Source: Pseudocercospora fijiensis CIRAD86
Taxonomy: Eukaryota; Ascomycota; Dothideomycetes; Mycosphaerellales; Mycosphaerellaceae
NCBI RefSeq assembly: GCF_000340215.1
Contig: NW_006921538.1
Location: 3,321,709 to 3,385,708 of the forward strand
Direction of reading: 5' to 3'
Length of the DNA: 64,000 nucleotides
Shown here in pieces: positions 31,692-41,429 of this stretch. Both the position numbers and the translations under genes were made by a program. The notes beneath the pieces are model-generated. The model saw only the letters and a list, made by a program, of their open reading frames with translations. It was not told where the DNA came from and ran no database searches. Positions within the stretch are counted from its first letter, which is position 1; every line of letters begins with the position of its first letter.

Positions 31692-31696
31692 TTTTT
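31692..31696 (+). terminator. Pol III-type T run after tRNA-like unit 1
   Basis: TTTTT eight bases after the discriminator base of unit 1, the usual place for a Pol III stop. Confidence 0.45.
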
Positions 31697-31789
31697 GCTC
31701 ATGTTCCGGTCCAAGATCTGAGTCGAATATGACTTTTTGCTCTTCAGCATGTGAAAGCGTGGCACCAACCATAGGCATCCAATCAGAAG

Positions 31790-31886
31790 GGGACGTGGTC
31801 TAACGGTAAGATACACAGAGGTGTCTTTTGTGGGTCCCTCCCGCCCTTCCTCTGTGAGATGCGAGTTCGAGTCCCGCCGTCTCCAC
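31790..31886 (+). tRNA. tRNA-like Pol III unit 2 with anticodon-arm insertion
   Basis: 97 nt. Acceptor GGGGACG pairs 7/7 with CGTCTCC (one G-U), discriminator A. The A box TGGTCTAACGG is at 31797-31807. The T arm GCGAG-TTCGAGT-CCCGC has four of five pairs, with the B box GTTCGAGTCC. The anticodon helix is again 8 bp (CACAGAGG with CCTCTGTG), enclosing 27 nt. As in unit 1 the base at position 33 is not T, so no anticodon is evident. A T7 run follows at 31895. The sequences of units 1 and 2 differ in every stem while sharing the same odd design, which argues against simple duplication. Confidence 0.5.
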
Positions 31887-31894
31887 TATCTTGT

Positions 31895-31901
31895 TTTTTT
31901 C
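31895..31901 (+). terminator. Pol III-type T run after tRNA-like unit 2
   Basis: Seven T in a row starting nine bases after the discriminator base of unit 2. Confidence 0.5.
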
Positions 31902-32245
31902 CTGAAGGCTGCTGAGATTTCCGATCAAACTGAAGATCATCAAGCCACAGCTTTGGACCCCCAGAAGCGAGGCACATCATCGTCGAAATCGTTCGGACAC
32001 CGTGAGCTCTGAAATTGAAGCATACATCTGAACGAAGTACGTGGAGACACGAGTTTGAATAAGATATGTCTTGTGTCGAGCACCATCTGTATCCACAGGC
32101 TTTTGTACGAATTCCCACAGTTCAGTTCACTGTTACCTCACATGTAAATCAAACCCGAGCCTTCCTATGACTGGATGTAAGGCCGACGATTTTTGGTTGT
32201 TCTCACAGTCTGAACAACAGCCGTCAGAGGTTGATGCTCAGAAGC

Positions 32246-32250
32246 AAAAA
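32246..32250 (-). terminator. Pol III-type T run after tRNA-like unit 3
   Basis: On the minus strand TTTTT lies about 15 bases after the 3' end of unit 3, preceded by TTTC. Confidence 0.35.
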
Positions 32251-32265
32251 GAAATAATCGTCAGA

Positions 32266-32383
32266 TGCCGACCGCCGGATTCGAAACACGCATCCCCTGC
32301 CCTGATCGCCCTGGGATACTTGCAAGAGAAGCACGCCGTTGAGGGAGACGGCGACAGGTATCCTACCATTGGACGAGATCAGC
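32266..32383 (-). tRNA. tRNA-like Pol III unit 3, partly decayed
   Basis: 118 nt on the minus strand. Acceptor GCTGATC pairs 7/7 with GGTCGGC (two G-U), discriminator A. The A box TCGTCCAATGG and the B box GTTTCGAATCC are present. The anticodon region shows CCTG-T-CGCC opposite GGCG-AT-CAGG, an extended helix with a bulge, around about 40 nt. The T stem pairs at only about three of five positions, so this copy is weaker than units 1 and 2. It lies between them and the helicase gene, in the opposite orientation. Confidence 0.35.
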
Positions 32384-32778
32384 CGACGTGACGCACTTCT
32401 CGATGGTATATGAAAGCTGCGCGCAAGGACTTTGCGCTCGCAAGAATTCAACACTCTCGTCCGATGGTAAAATCCTCGCCGCTCAATCGTACCTACTTGG
32501 CGCGTTTGGTGCTATGCGGTCGTTTCTGAGCATCTCATGCTTGGACAGTCAATTCATTTCCGCTACGGCTGGTGAGGGATTCCAGTTAAGATCTCGACTT
32601 CGGCAGAAGACTCTTTCTATTTTTGCTCAATCTGAGACCTCGTGGGAACTATTATCTTGGACCTTGTTCTCCAATGAAATGAGTAATCAAGAAGCAGATG
32701 ACATGCAGCTTGGCGGCATGCAGCCATAATCACAATAGGGCAGGTTTCCAATCCCAAGGTGGTATACCACAAGGACTC
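32384..32778. other. intergenic 3' of the helicase gene
   Basis: A further A-box-like stretch (CTCGTCCGATGG near 32448-32459) occurs without a matching acceptor or T arm. A B-box-like GGTTTCCAATCCC occurs near 32743. No complete tRNA-like fold or protein gene is supported. Confidence 0.35.
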
Positions 32779-34734
32779 TCACTTTGCCAGGAGCCTATCC
32801 AGATTCAAAAGGGCATGGCTTTCCAAGAACTCTCTTACTTCGTTGTTCATGCCCGTGAGATTCTGCTGTGGCATCCGCAACACACTCAAACCCTCCAGAC
32901 TCCGCGCACGAGACAGAGCGACATACATCTGCTCCTTCTCGAAGCTGCGATACAGGTCAATCTCAACTCTGTCCAGGGTCATGCCCTGGGATTTGTGGAT
33001 GGTCACAGCCCAGGCAGCGGTTAGTGGGATCTGTGTTCGACCAAGCAGGCTGTAAGGCGATTCACTGCCGACGTCTCTAATCTGGCAGCAGGGTCCGATA
33101 CCTCGAATGCGTCCGTTGCCGAAGTCCACCACCGGCACATCTTGGCACTGTTGCCTTGTCATAAACTCGCGGACTTGTTGGTCTTTGATCTCCATTATCT
33201 CCTCCGTTCTTGAGTCGATATTGCTACCGCTAGCGCCCTTCCCGCTGCGCTTCTTTGGTGAGTCGGGATCTCTGCGGTGCATGGCATCGGCTACAGGATC
33301 CCAGGGCTTGAGATCCACTATCTTCCCTTGTGTACCATTGACTAGCTTGGCTTCAAAGTCAAGGTTGACGAGCAGCAAAACCAGAGTTCCAATCTTCAGC
33401 TCAATCTTCTCCTCGAAACGTTCAGTGCTCAGTGCTTTCAGAGGACCATCTGGCCTATTCTCGTACTTGGGCTCACCAAGAAAGGCTGTGGTAGGATCTT
33501 CCGAGTTCCGTCGGTCAAACATGTCGAGGCAGTCCAGGAAAAGCGATCTTTGTCTTAGTCGACGCAAGCCAGCTTCATTCTCTCTTTGCACCTCAGCTCG
33601 TGTCGGCATGAGCTTGACGGGATCTGCAAGGCTTTTCTGGCAAAGCAGGCGTCTTTCCTGGGGAGGAAGGTGGACACCAAAGCGGCATTTCTGGAGGAGC
33701 TTAATGAACGCCAAGTCGTTTTGTCGATGGATTTCCTTGAGCTCGAAATACAAGAAATCGGCGCCAGCCCAAGCTGGACTCTTGAATGCCCACTTGTCTT
33801 CGTCCTTGTACACTCGATGACATCTTTTGCATGTCTTGGGCCCTCCTCCAGAATTGTTCAATGTCTCCATCTCGCCACCATCGCAGTACAGACAGTATTC
33901 GAATGGCTTGACTGGAGGAAGCTGACAAAAGTCTCCAGTCACCACAATCTGCACTCCGCCGAAGGGCAGTCCGCCGTCACGGCGAGAAAGGACAGCCTTA
34001 TCACGTGGCTTTGTCCAATAGCTTCTCGCCTCTCGCATAGCAATATCGAGCCGCGTCAAGAGCTGAGCCTCTACCATTGAGATCTCGTCGATGATGAGTA
34101 CATCTGTGGCGCCGATGCGTGCCTGAACCTTCTTGCCGTGTGCTTTGCGTCGGAACTTTTCGAGATCAAGCCTGAAGTCGTCTGGCCTACAACCCATGTA
34201 GCTAAAGAATGTGCCTCCGCCAACGTTTACAGCAGCAATACCCGAAGGTGCAATGATATCAACATGTTTTCCCATTTCCTTGAGTTTCTTTACATACGCT
34301 TTGAGGACAGTACTCTTGCCTGTACCTGCCGATCCGGTATAGAACACATTGTAGCCGTTCATTACAGCGTCGACAATTTCGCGTTGCTCTGAATGGAGTG
34401 GAGGCTCATGGTCCACAGGCACTACCACTTCGGCTTTTACGCCTGTTGCGAGCGGGTTCTCAAGGTAAGAGACAGGGGCAGCCTTGATGGGGGTGGAAGG
34501 CCTGAGCTGACTCTGGAGATGGGAGCTCGGAGCTATACTCGCCGGCACGCTGCGACATGATCGACAATGCCAATTAGTGTTGTCTGGATACTTCGCAGCA
34601 TTCGCTCGTCCCACGCATGTCTTGTGGTAGGTTGACACGGTACATTGACGTCCTGCGCAAACGATGAGGTCGACGGGCTTGTCGCCAGATGGCTGCCGCT
34701 GATTCTTGTAGACACAAAATTGCGGATCACACAT
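32779..34734 (-). CDS. PIF1-family DNA helicase with N-terminal PHD-like finger
   Basis: Minus-strand single exon, 651 residues. The N-terminus has a PHD-like zinc pattern (Cys2/Cys7, Cys26, Cys31, His37, Cys40, Cys57, Cys60), a domain that commonly reads histone H3 tails. The PIF1 core follows: Walker A GSAGTGKST (134-142), Walker B IIDEIS (214-219), VVTGDFCQLPPV, then a second Cys cluster (YCLYC...TCKRC), and the C-terminal motifs TIHKSQGMTLDRVEIDL and MYVALSRARSLEGL. PIF1 helicases unwind 5'-to-3' and act on G-quadruplexes, telomeres and replication forks. The PHD fusion is unusual. An in-frame acidic stretch lies upstream of the chosen ATG, so a 5' exon is possible. The gene lies 377 bp from the copia element. 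Confidence 0.85.
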   Translation of the reverse strand: MCDPQFCVYKNQRQPSGDKPVDLIVCAGRQCTVSTYHKTCVGRANAAKYPDNTNWHCRSCRSVPASIAPSSHLQSQLRPSTPIKAAPVSYLENPLATGVKAEVVVPVDHEPPLHSEQREIVDAVMNGYNVFYTGSAGTGKSTVLKAYVKKLKEMGKHVDIIAPSGIAAVNVGGGTFFSYMGCRPDDFRLDLEKFRRKAHGKKVQARIGATDVLIIDEISMVEAQLLTRLDIAMREARSYWTKPRDKAVLSRRDGGLPFGGVQIVVTGDFCQLPPVKPFEYCLYCDGGEMETLNNSGGGPKTCKRCHRVYKDEDKWAFKSPAWAGADFLYFELKEIHRQNDLAFIKLLQKCRFGVHLPPQERRLLCQKSLADPVKLMPTRAEVQRENEAGLRRLRQRSLFLDCLDMFDRRNSEDPTTAFLGEPKYENRPDGPLKALSTERFEEKIELKIGTLVLLLVNLDFEAKLVNGTQGKIVDLKPWDPVADAMHRRDPDSPKKRSGKGASGSNIDSRTEEIMEIKDQQVREFMTRQQCQDVPVVDFGNGRIRGIGPCCQIRDVGSESPYSLLGRTQIPLTAAWAVTIHKSQGMTLDRVEIDLYRSFEKEQMYVALSRARSLEGLSVLRMPQQNLTGMNNEVREFLESHALLNLDRLLAK

Positions 34735-35111
34735 CTCATCCTCGGAGTCTGAAGAGATAGAGATCAGTGTTGAAACAGACGCTGTTCCGGATGTCAGCCA
34801 TGGTTACGCACACAGAACAATAGCGGCTATTCCCACGAACCGACATGAGCCTTAGTAATTGAGCGGTCCAATCTCTCGGAAGCCGAAACATTCATTCTCT
34901 GTTTTTTGCGCCTTGTGTCTTGTCCATAGCTCTCACATGGTGGTGCCTCGTGCTTCGACGCCATCACGCGTCTTTCCGCGTAGAAACGACACCTTACACG
35001 ACTAGTAGCACTCCAAAACCGCTGCCGCTATCTTTCATCCACCATGACGCGCGATGACGGTTGCCTATGATACTGTTGAGCACCAGAGAGCAGGTCAAAA
35101 GGGGGTTGAGG
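34735..35111. promoter_or_regulatory. upstream region of the PIF1-like gene
   Basis: Normal host DNA up to the copia insertion. It contains an acidic-coding stretch in frame with the helicase near 34735-34790, which may be part of an unseen first exon. The last 5 bp (TGAGG, 35107-35111) are the copia target duplication. Confidence 0.4.
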
Positions 35112-35278
35112 TGTGACGCGTCAGCTCAGTCACATGACAAGCACGTGACTTCTTGGCTTGAAGAATTTTCATTGTATTTTAGACTATAGAATAGAGCAGA
35201 ACATAGGCAATTAACGAAGCGAATTCAACCGCCGGCAATACAGTATTACGTAAGTAATCCACTACGCTATACGTAATA
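35112..35278 (+). repeat. 5' LTR of the copia element
   Basis: 167 bp, starting TGTGACGCGTCAGCTC. The first 75 bp or so keep normal CA/TG; the last part is mutated (ACGCTATACGTAATA) compared with the 3' LTR (GCGCTGTGCGTGATA). Confidence 0.9.
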
Positions 35279-35329
35279 GTTATAAGCCCGGATTTAATCC
35301 GCGGTATTAGAGACTTCTATAGTAGGAAA

Positions 35330-38300
35330 GAATTTTCTCTATTCTACGAGACCTTTAATAATCGAATCGACAGTCTTAACGGCACTACAAACTACAACCG
35401 CTTTAAAGCAACGTTAGCATATCCTTAATAGCCCTCTTATTAGCTAGTCGCCTCGGTAGCAGCAAGCTTATTATCCTTCGTAGACCTAATAATTAGGATC
35501 GATAGTTTAAGCAAACTAAGACATACCTAACTAGATATAAGACCTAGGTCCTAGCTAACCTATATTCGACTAAGCTAACTAAACTAGTACAACCCCTTCT
35601 CCCGGAATTCGATATAGAACAACTTATAAGCAACCCCCTATATTAGGCTAGGGCAAAGCTTACTAAGGAACACTTTAATATAAGGAAGGCGGAGTTTGAA
35701 CGCTTTAAGATAGCTCGTAATAAGACAATTGAATATCTAGCTATAACTGTAGACATTCGCTATCATTTAGAGATTACTAATCCTAATATAGACAACGTAG
35801 CACCAACTATACGGCTTATTCTAACTCGATTAAAGAACAAGCTTGCACCTAATACTTAATAGTAAAGGACTGCCCTTAGCAAGGAGCTTTACCGCCTTGT
35901 AAATTCTAAGTAGGTAAAGGACCCCGAGTACTAGTATAAGGAATAGCTTAATCTTTATAAGACAATAAAACGTATACAATATCCGGAATTTAATAACTTA
36001 GTAACCTACCTATATACTGCAGTTACAAATGTAGATAAGACCTATAGTAAAGGGCTCTATATAATGCACTAGGTAGGGCTATCGGTTAACAACTTCTATT
36101 AACTTATTAGCATAGTACGAGAATATGCCCGCAATATGCTAGGTACTTCTACGAAGAAGGGTTCATCTTTTAGCATCATCTACGAAGAAGGTAAAGCTAG
36201 TACTAACGCCGCTCTACAAGCTACAGACGATAACGACAAACCTAATAAGAACAAGGGCCGCAGTAATAGTAGCAACCGTATACTAAAGACATATACTAAG
36301 CTTACTAGAGTAGGCGAGAAGAAGGCATATAAAAACCGCGGTAAATGCACTGTAGTAAACTACCGCCTTCGAGAACAGGTTGAAGAGAAGGATAAGGACA
36401 ATAAGTAGAAAGGAAAACTGAAGTACTTCGAGTCCTATCTACGCAAGAACAAAGGGTTCTACCTAAGACAAGCTAAGTTCTTCAAGGACCTACTAGCTAT
36501 TAAGATTGTACAGCAATACTATAGACTTTCGGCTAAAGATAGTAGAGACGATGCTAGAACAGGCAATAGATTAGACAAAGTCTTACTAGCCTGCTTCTTT
36601 AAGGCAGACACTCTAGACCTATTAGCCTTTGCATTAGTTACCCTAGCACTAACTACTAACCATCTATTAATAGCTACAAACAGGAGTAAGAAATAGAACC
36701 CCTTTATTGCCCTAATATACGATAGTGGATCTAACTACAATATTGTTAACTACCCTAGTCGCTTCAACTTTCAGGCAATATTTATTCCACCGCGAGCTAC
36801 TATAGTAATAGGAACTAGATACAACAAAGTTATCGCTATCGGAAGGGCATCTTTTACAGTCAAGTTAGTAGTAGGTAAACCCCTAACTATTAAGCTGAAA
36901 GAGTGCCTCTATGTCCCTAATTTCTATACTAATATTGTTAGAGGGGCAATCTTCTATTACCGTAGGTTCAAGTATAATAAGCTTAATAATGTTCTCTATA
37001 ACCTATAAGGGAAACCACTAATCCCTCTTATTAGACCGGACAACTATATGCCCTATTTCGATATTACCTGTAAAGTAGATAGTAAGCCTCCGCTTGAATA
37101 GCTAATAGGGGATGAAGGTAAGCTACATTTATACCCCTTCTAACTGTCTTAGTCATCCTACGCAATAGCCCGTCGCTCCGTACGCCCACTACCGCTAAGG
37201 AAGCTTACACTAAAGCAAATACATAAGGTGTTTAGGCACCTAGGTGCTAAAAGAGCAGAAGAGCTAGTTAATAGGATTGATAGGATAATAAGAGATTACA
37301 CACATAACAATAAGGTACTAAGAACACTACTTTGTCCTACGTATACATAAGCAAAGGGAAAGAGGCTTATCTCTAGGAGGCTAAGGCACTATAATGTATC
37401 GATACTGACTCTATATAGACACCTTGCAGCCGACCTGATGTAGCTGGATCTAGCCTATAATAGTAATTAGTATATGTTCTATATATACGATCTGAATACT
37501 AGACTTCACTTTATATAGACAATCGGTAATCGCTAGGAATCAACTCTCCTTTAGTGCTAGAACTAGTTAGCTACCTTCGTACGTAGCATTAGCAGAGACA
37601 TCATTTGTTTGTTATCTAATAATAAAAGGGGTATATCAGGATTTCGGTTTCGATCCTATCTACGCAATAACTATACCACTTAGAGGCTAACAGCCCTATA
37701 CACATTAGAGCAGGACCTAGTAGAGCGAGCAGGCCGTACTATTATTAAGGTAGCTCGAGCCTTAATAATACACGCCGGATTTCCACACAACCTATAGCTA
37801 GAAGCAGTCTATACAGCAACCTTCCTAGCTAACAGGTTACTAAGATTACGCACTGCCGACCTACTAATACGAACTCTATATAAGATAGGTACTAGCTATA
37901 AACCAAATGTAGCTTATATCTACCAGTTTGGAGCGAGAGCATATCTAGTAATCTACGGAACAGAGACAACTAATAGCAAAAGGAAGGCTATACTGCCAAA
38001 TACTATGAAAGTGGCCTTACGCACCTATATTGGATACCTATATAGATATAAAGGACACTCTATCTATAGGATATAGGTACCCTTACGAATAACAGTGCTA
38101 CGTACAAGGGACGTTGTATTTGATAAAACCAAGTTCTACAATAGCTACAATAATAACCTAGGTGTTGTTATAACTAACTAAGAGCTTTCAGAAGAGTATA
38201 GTAATCTCGAAGAGCTACAAGCACCCGCCTCGGAGCATCAATTTAACGAGCTTCGAGAAGTATACGATACACCTTAAGACCTTGTTAGGTTTAGAATTAA

Positions 38301-39579
38301 GGGGGTGGATATACTAATAGGACCTAGTCGACTTATAATAGTTAACTCTGTAAGGCTAGCAGATAAGCCAGTTGAACCACCTAAACAATCACTATAAGTA
38401 CTACTAAGCGAGCTGCAGCTTATATAGGTGCTGAAAAGGCTATTTCCAGAGCCTTAACTATAGGAATAAGACTTTCCAATTGATCTACGCGAAGCACTAG
38501 AACCGCGTAATAATATGCTAGATAGGTTGGTAGAACCAACTATCAATTAGCAACCTTAACAACCTAAGAACAATACTAGCAATAAAGCCCCTGCTAACAA
38601 TATAGACGCACTAGGTTATACAGATAATATAGACTTCAACTTGCTACGTACAGAGCTTGCTAAATTGCTAATGCTAATTAAAGCAGCTAATGTATCTTAT
38701 CGTTACTTACTAAATATAGGAGGTCTATACTATCGTATTAACAATCTAAATAAGCGACAACGAGTAGCCGCGATCCGTTACTATATCAACGACCGAGACT
38801 AAGCGAGAAACCTCCTTCTATTTAGCAACCTATATATAGTAGCAGAGTACGAAGCTAGGTCAACATATAGTAACAGCGCCGATAATAATTAAGCTAGCAG
38901 CGATCCACCTAATTCCCTAGAACCGCTACTACTTCTACGCGACGAATATAATTTAAGCCTTACACCGAAGATCTTAGACCTACTAGCAGAGCCACGTAAC
39001 TAGCGATAGGTACTCAAGAGCCGGTTTAAGGAACAATAGATACATACTGCAAGAGTTAAATTCAACAAGGCACTAAAGACACGTACCTTTAAATAGGTAG
39101 ATCTAAATACACTAGATAAGCCTGATCTTCTGCCTCTTACTTAGGTATTCAAATACAAGGGTAATGCTAATAGCCGACTAATTAAGTTCAAAGCAAGAGT
39201 ATATACAAGAGGGGACCTTTAGAAGAATACACACTTAGACACCTATGCCTCAACACTAGCTGTACGAGTATTCAGAGCTCTTATAGCTATCGTAGCTAAG
39301 TTTGACCTAGAAGCTAAGCAAATGGATGCAGTCAATGCCTTCCTTAATACTATATTCCTATATACGCTTTACCTTAGGCCGCCTAATAGATTTAAGCAGA
39401 AGGGCAAAATATTGAAACTACTCTAAGCGCTCTATAGTCTACAGGAGTCACCTCGGCTATAGTATAACCACTTTACTACAATACTAGAGAACAAGCTCGG
39501 AATACAACCCGTTAACAATGTAGACTGCCTGTATATAGATCTAGACAAACAGGTATTCATCTTCTTCTACGTAGACGAT
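35330..39579 (+). pseudogene. copia gag-protease-integrase-RT, 5' part, RIP-killed
   Basis: Gag runs from about 35330 to 36420, where a former zinc knuckle (KCTV.NYR) is damaged. The only long open piece (36136-36408) lies at its end. The protease motif YDSGSNYNIV is at about 36719-36745. The GAG-pre-integrase His/Cys region (HKVFRHLG then LCPT) is at about 37215-37345, and the integrase core at 37420-38100. The RT starts near 39050 and stops at FYVDD, where chromovirus B has inserted inside the codons of the RT active-site region (39579/39580). Stops of TAG/TAA type are frequent. Confidence 0.85.
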
Positions 39580-39777
39580 TGTTAGGACTAAAGAGGTTAC
39601 ACGTGATTGGTATGTAACTAGGCTCGAGTAAAGCCAGGGTCTTGATGCCTTAGGCAGGGCTTGGCGCTTAGCGTTGGGCCAACTAGCCTACCTTCCTCTC
39701 TCTCCTCTTAGATCTCTATCGAATACTACACTAATTCACTACTACCCTATCTACCTGCTAACATAACCTATCTTATA
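39580..39777 (+). repeat. 5' LTR of chromovirus B
   Basis: 198 bp, a direct repeat of 46496-46693, starting TGTTAGGACTAAAGAGG. Confidence 0.92.
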
Positions 39778-39959
39778 CAGTATTCGATCTACCCTTTGAG
39801 GGCAGTAGCTAGATAGTCCTTATTTCAAGTTTTTAGCGGTATAGCTACGAATAAGACTAATCTGACTATATTGCGCCCGAAGAACGGGACCTATACGTAC
39901 TATTCTACTAAAACAACCGTACCAATTATTAAGTAAGGCCTTCTACACGGCCTACTATA

Positions 39960-41400
39960 CTAAGTTAAGCATATCAGACCGATACCTACTAATTCCGCTA
40001 CATCCGCATCTTAGGGGCTAACAATACATCATTAGTGCTACCCCTTATAATGGCCGGTTTATTACGAAACAACAACCGCGGCGCCGCTAGCAGCGCTAGC
40101 AATAACAACGCTAGTAGCACAGTGCCTAAAGTGCCTACTAAAGCACCTGCTAAAGTGCCTCCTACCGAAGAGCCTACTATAGGACCTGCTAAAGAAGAAC
40201 CTGTAATTCTAGGTAATGATCTAGAACTGCCTATTAACGACATTCTCAACAATATTGTTAATCGTCGATATAGCTAACTAGCCTTTGGCCCCCAGCCGAT
40301 AACGAGACTTCAAGAAGCTACTTAGAACAGGCTTACTGCCTTACGTTAAGAACAATAGCTAAGGGATAACCTCCTCGAAATTCATCGCCTATAGGAAGCC
40401 TTAGCAACCAATGCTAAGCTAATAGCAGGACCTTCCTTACTAGCTATTTAAAAGAAGGATGCTAAACTCAAGGATTGCACCGTGTTTGATAGCTCTAGCC
40501 GCAAGCAGTACAATAATTACATCCGTAATTGTGAATTGAACTAGCGGAATGCACTAAGGGCCCTACCAGATAACTATTCATTAGTCGTCTACGCTATATA
40601 ATACATTAATAGCGACCTAAAGCGCACCTAGGATGACTATTTCGACTCCCTTACTAATTAGACCGCTGTTTAGTAGCAAGACTACAAGACTATTATGCTA
40701 GATACCCTTAGAAACCCTATACTAAGGCAACAACACGCTTAGGACTAATACCTTCGGGCCAAACAAAAGACTAACCAATCGGCTCGCTTATTTAAGGCCT
40801 ATTTGAAGACCCTCGAGGACGATTTGCTAGCTAAGACCGACTCCATCTAGATTTCCGAAATACGCCCTAAATTGCGATAGGAATTGGTCCTTAAATTGGA
40901 CCGCCGTCGTGTGTTTAAACAGGCTAACCTAATACGCATTCAATTTATAGTCGAAGTGGAAACAGCCGAGCGGGCTATTTAGCTCTAGTAACGACTAGAA
41001 TCGAGGATCCGACTAGCTAGCACCAACCGCGGTAATCGTAGTGCCCGCGGAGGCAATAGCTAAGGGTCCTACTAAAACAACAATGCTAACAATAGAAACA
41101 GTAACAGCGACCGTAGAAGAGGCCGTAGCCGGCGGCTATATAGAGGTAGCCGCGATAGGGGCCGTAGAAGGGGCTCGTATCCCTACAATGCTAATCGCTC
41201 GGCTAACAATAATAGCAACAATAGCTACGGTAGTCTACCGACCGGGTTGAAGTGCTTTAATTGTAACAGTACTAGCCATCTACTAGGCTAATGCGACAAA
41301 CCTAAGGACTAGGCCCGAATCGACCGTACTGCCGCTAAGTACCGAAAGCACCTTTTAGCAGCTAACGCTACCCCTGTAGGCTAACCTTCGAAAAAAGAGT
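39960..41400 (+). pseudogene. gag of chromovirus B
   Basis: The frame opens with an Ala/Pro/Lys-rich leader (APKVPTKAPAK-type repeats, about 40035-40277, one of the open pieces). It continues through a helical capsid-like region, a Gly/Asn/Arg-rich segment (about 41030-41230) and a zinc knuckle KCFNCNSTSHLLG.CDKPKD near 41250-41310. Here the Cys-Cys-His-Cys ligands appear intact. Interspersed stops make it non-functional. Confidence 0.72.
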
Positions 41401-41429
41401 AAGCGCCGCACCAACTATTAGCCTCGTGC

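Noticed and set aside
31439..31816. 125-codon minus-strand frame across the tRNA-like cluster
   Set aside because: It contains the type of peptide that arises from reading tRNA T arms in antisense; not a gene.
32440..32640. Another A-box-like sequence with a distant T run
   Set aside because: No acceptor partner and no T arm could be found, so it is not listed as a tRNA-like unit.
10861..35111. Starship-type giant element or secondary-metabolite cluster
   Set aside because: No tyrosine-recombinase captain, polyketide synthase, peptide synthetase or similar backbone gene is present; the genes are mixed housekeeping functions.
39998..40252. 84-codon minus-strand frame with hydrophobic repeats
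   Set aside because: Shadow of the Ala/Pro/Lys-rich gag leader of chromovirus B on the other strand.
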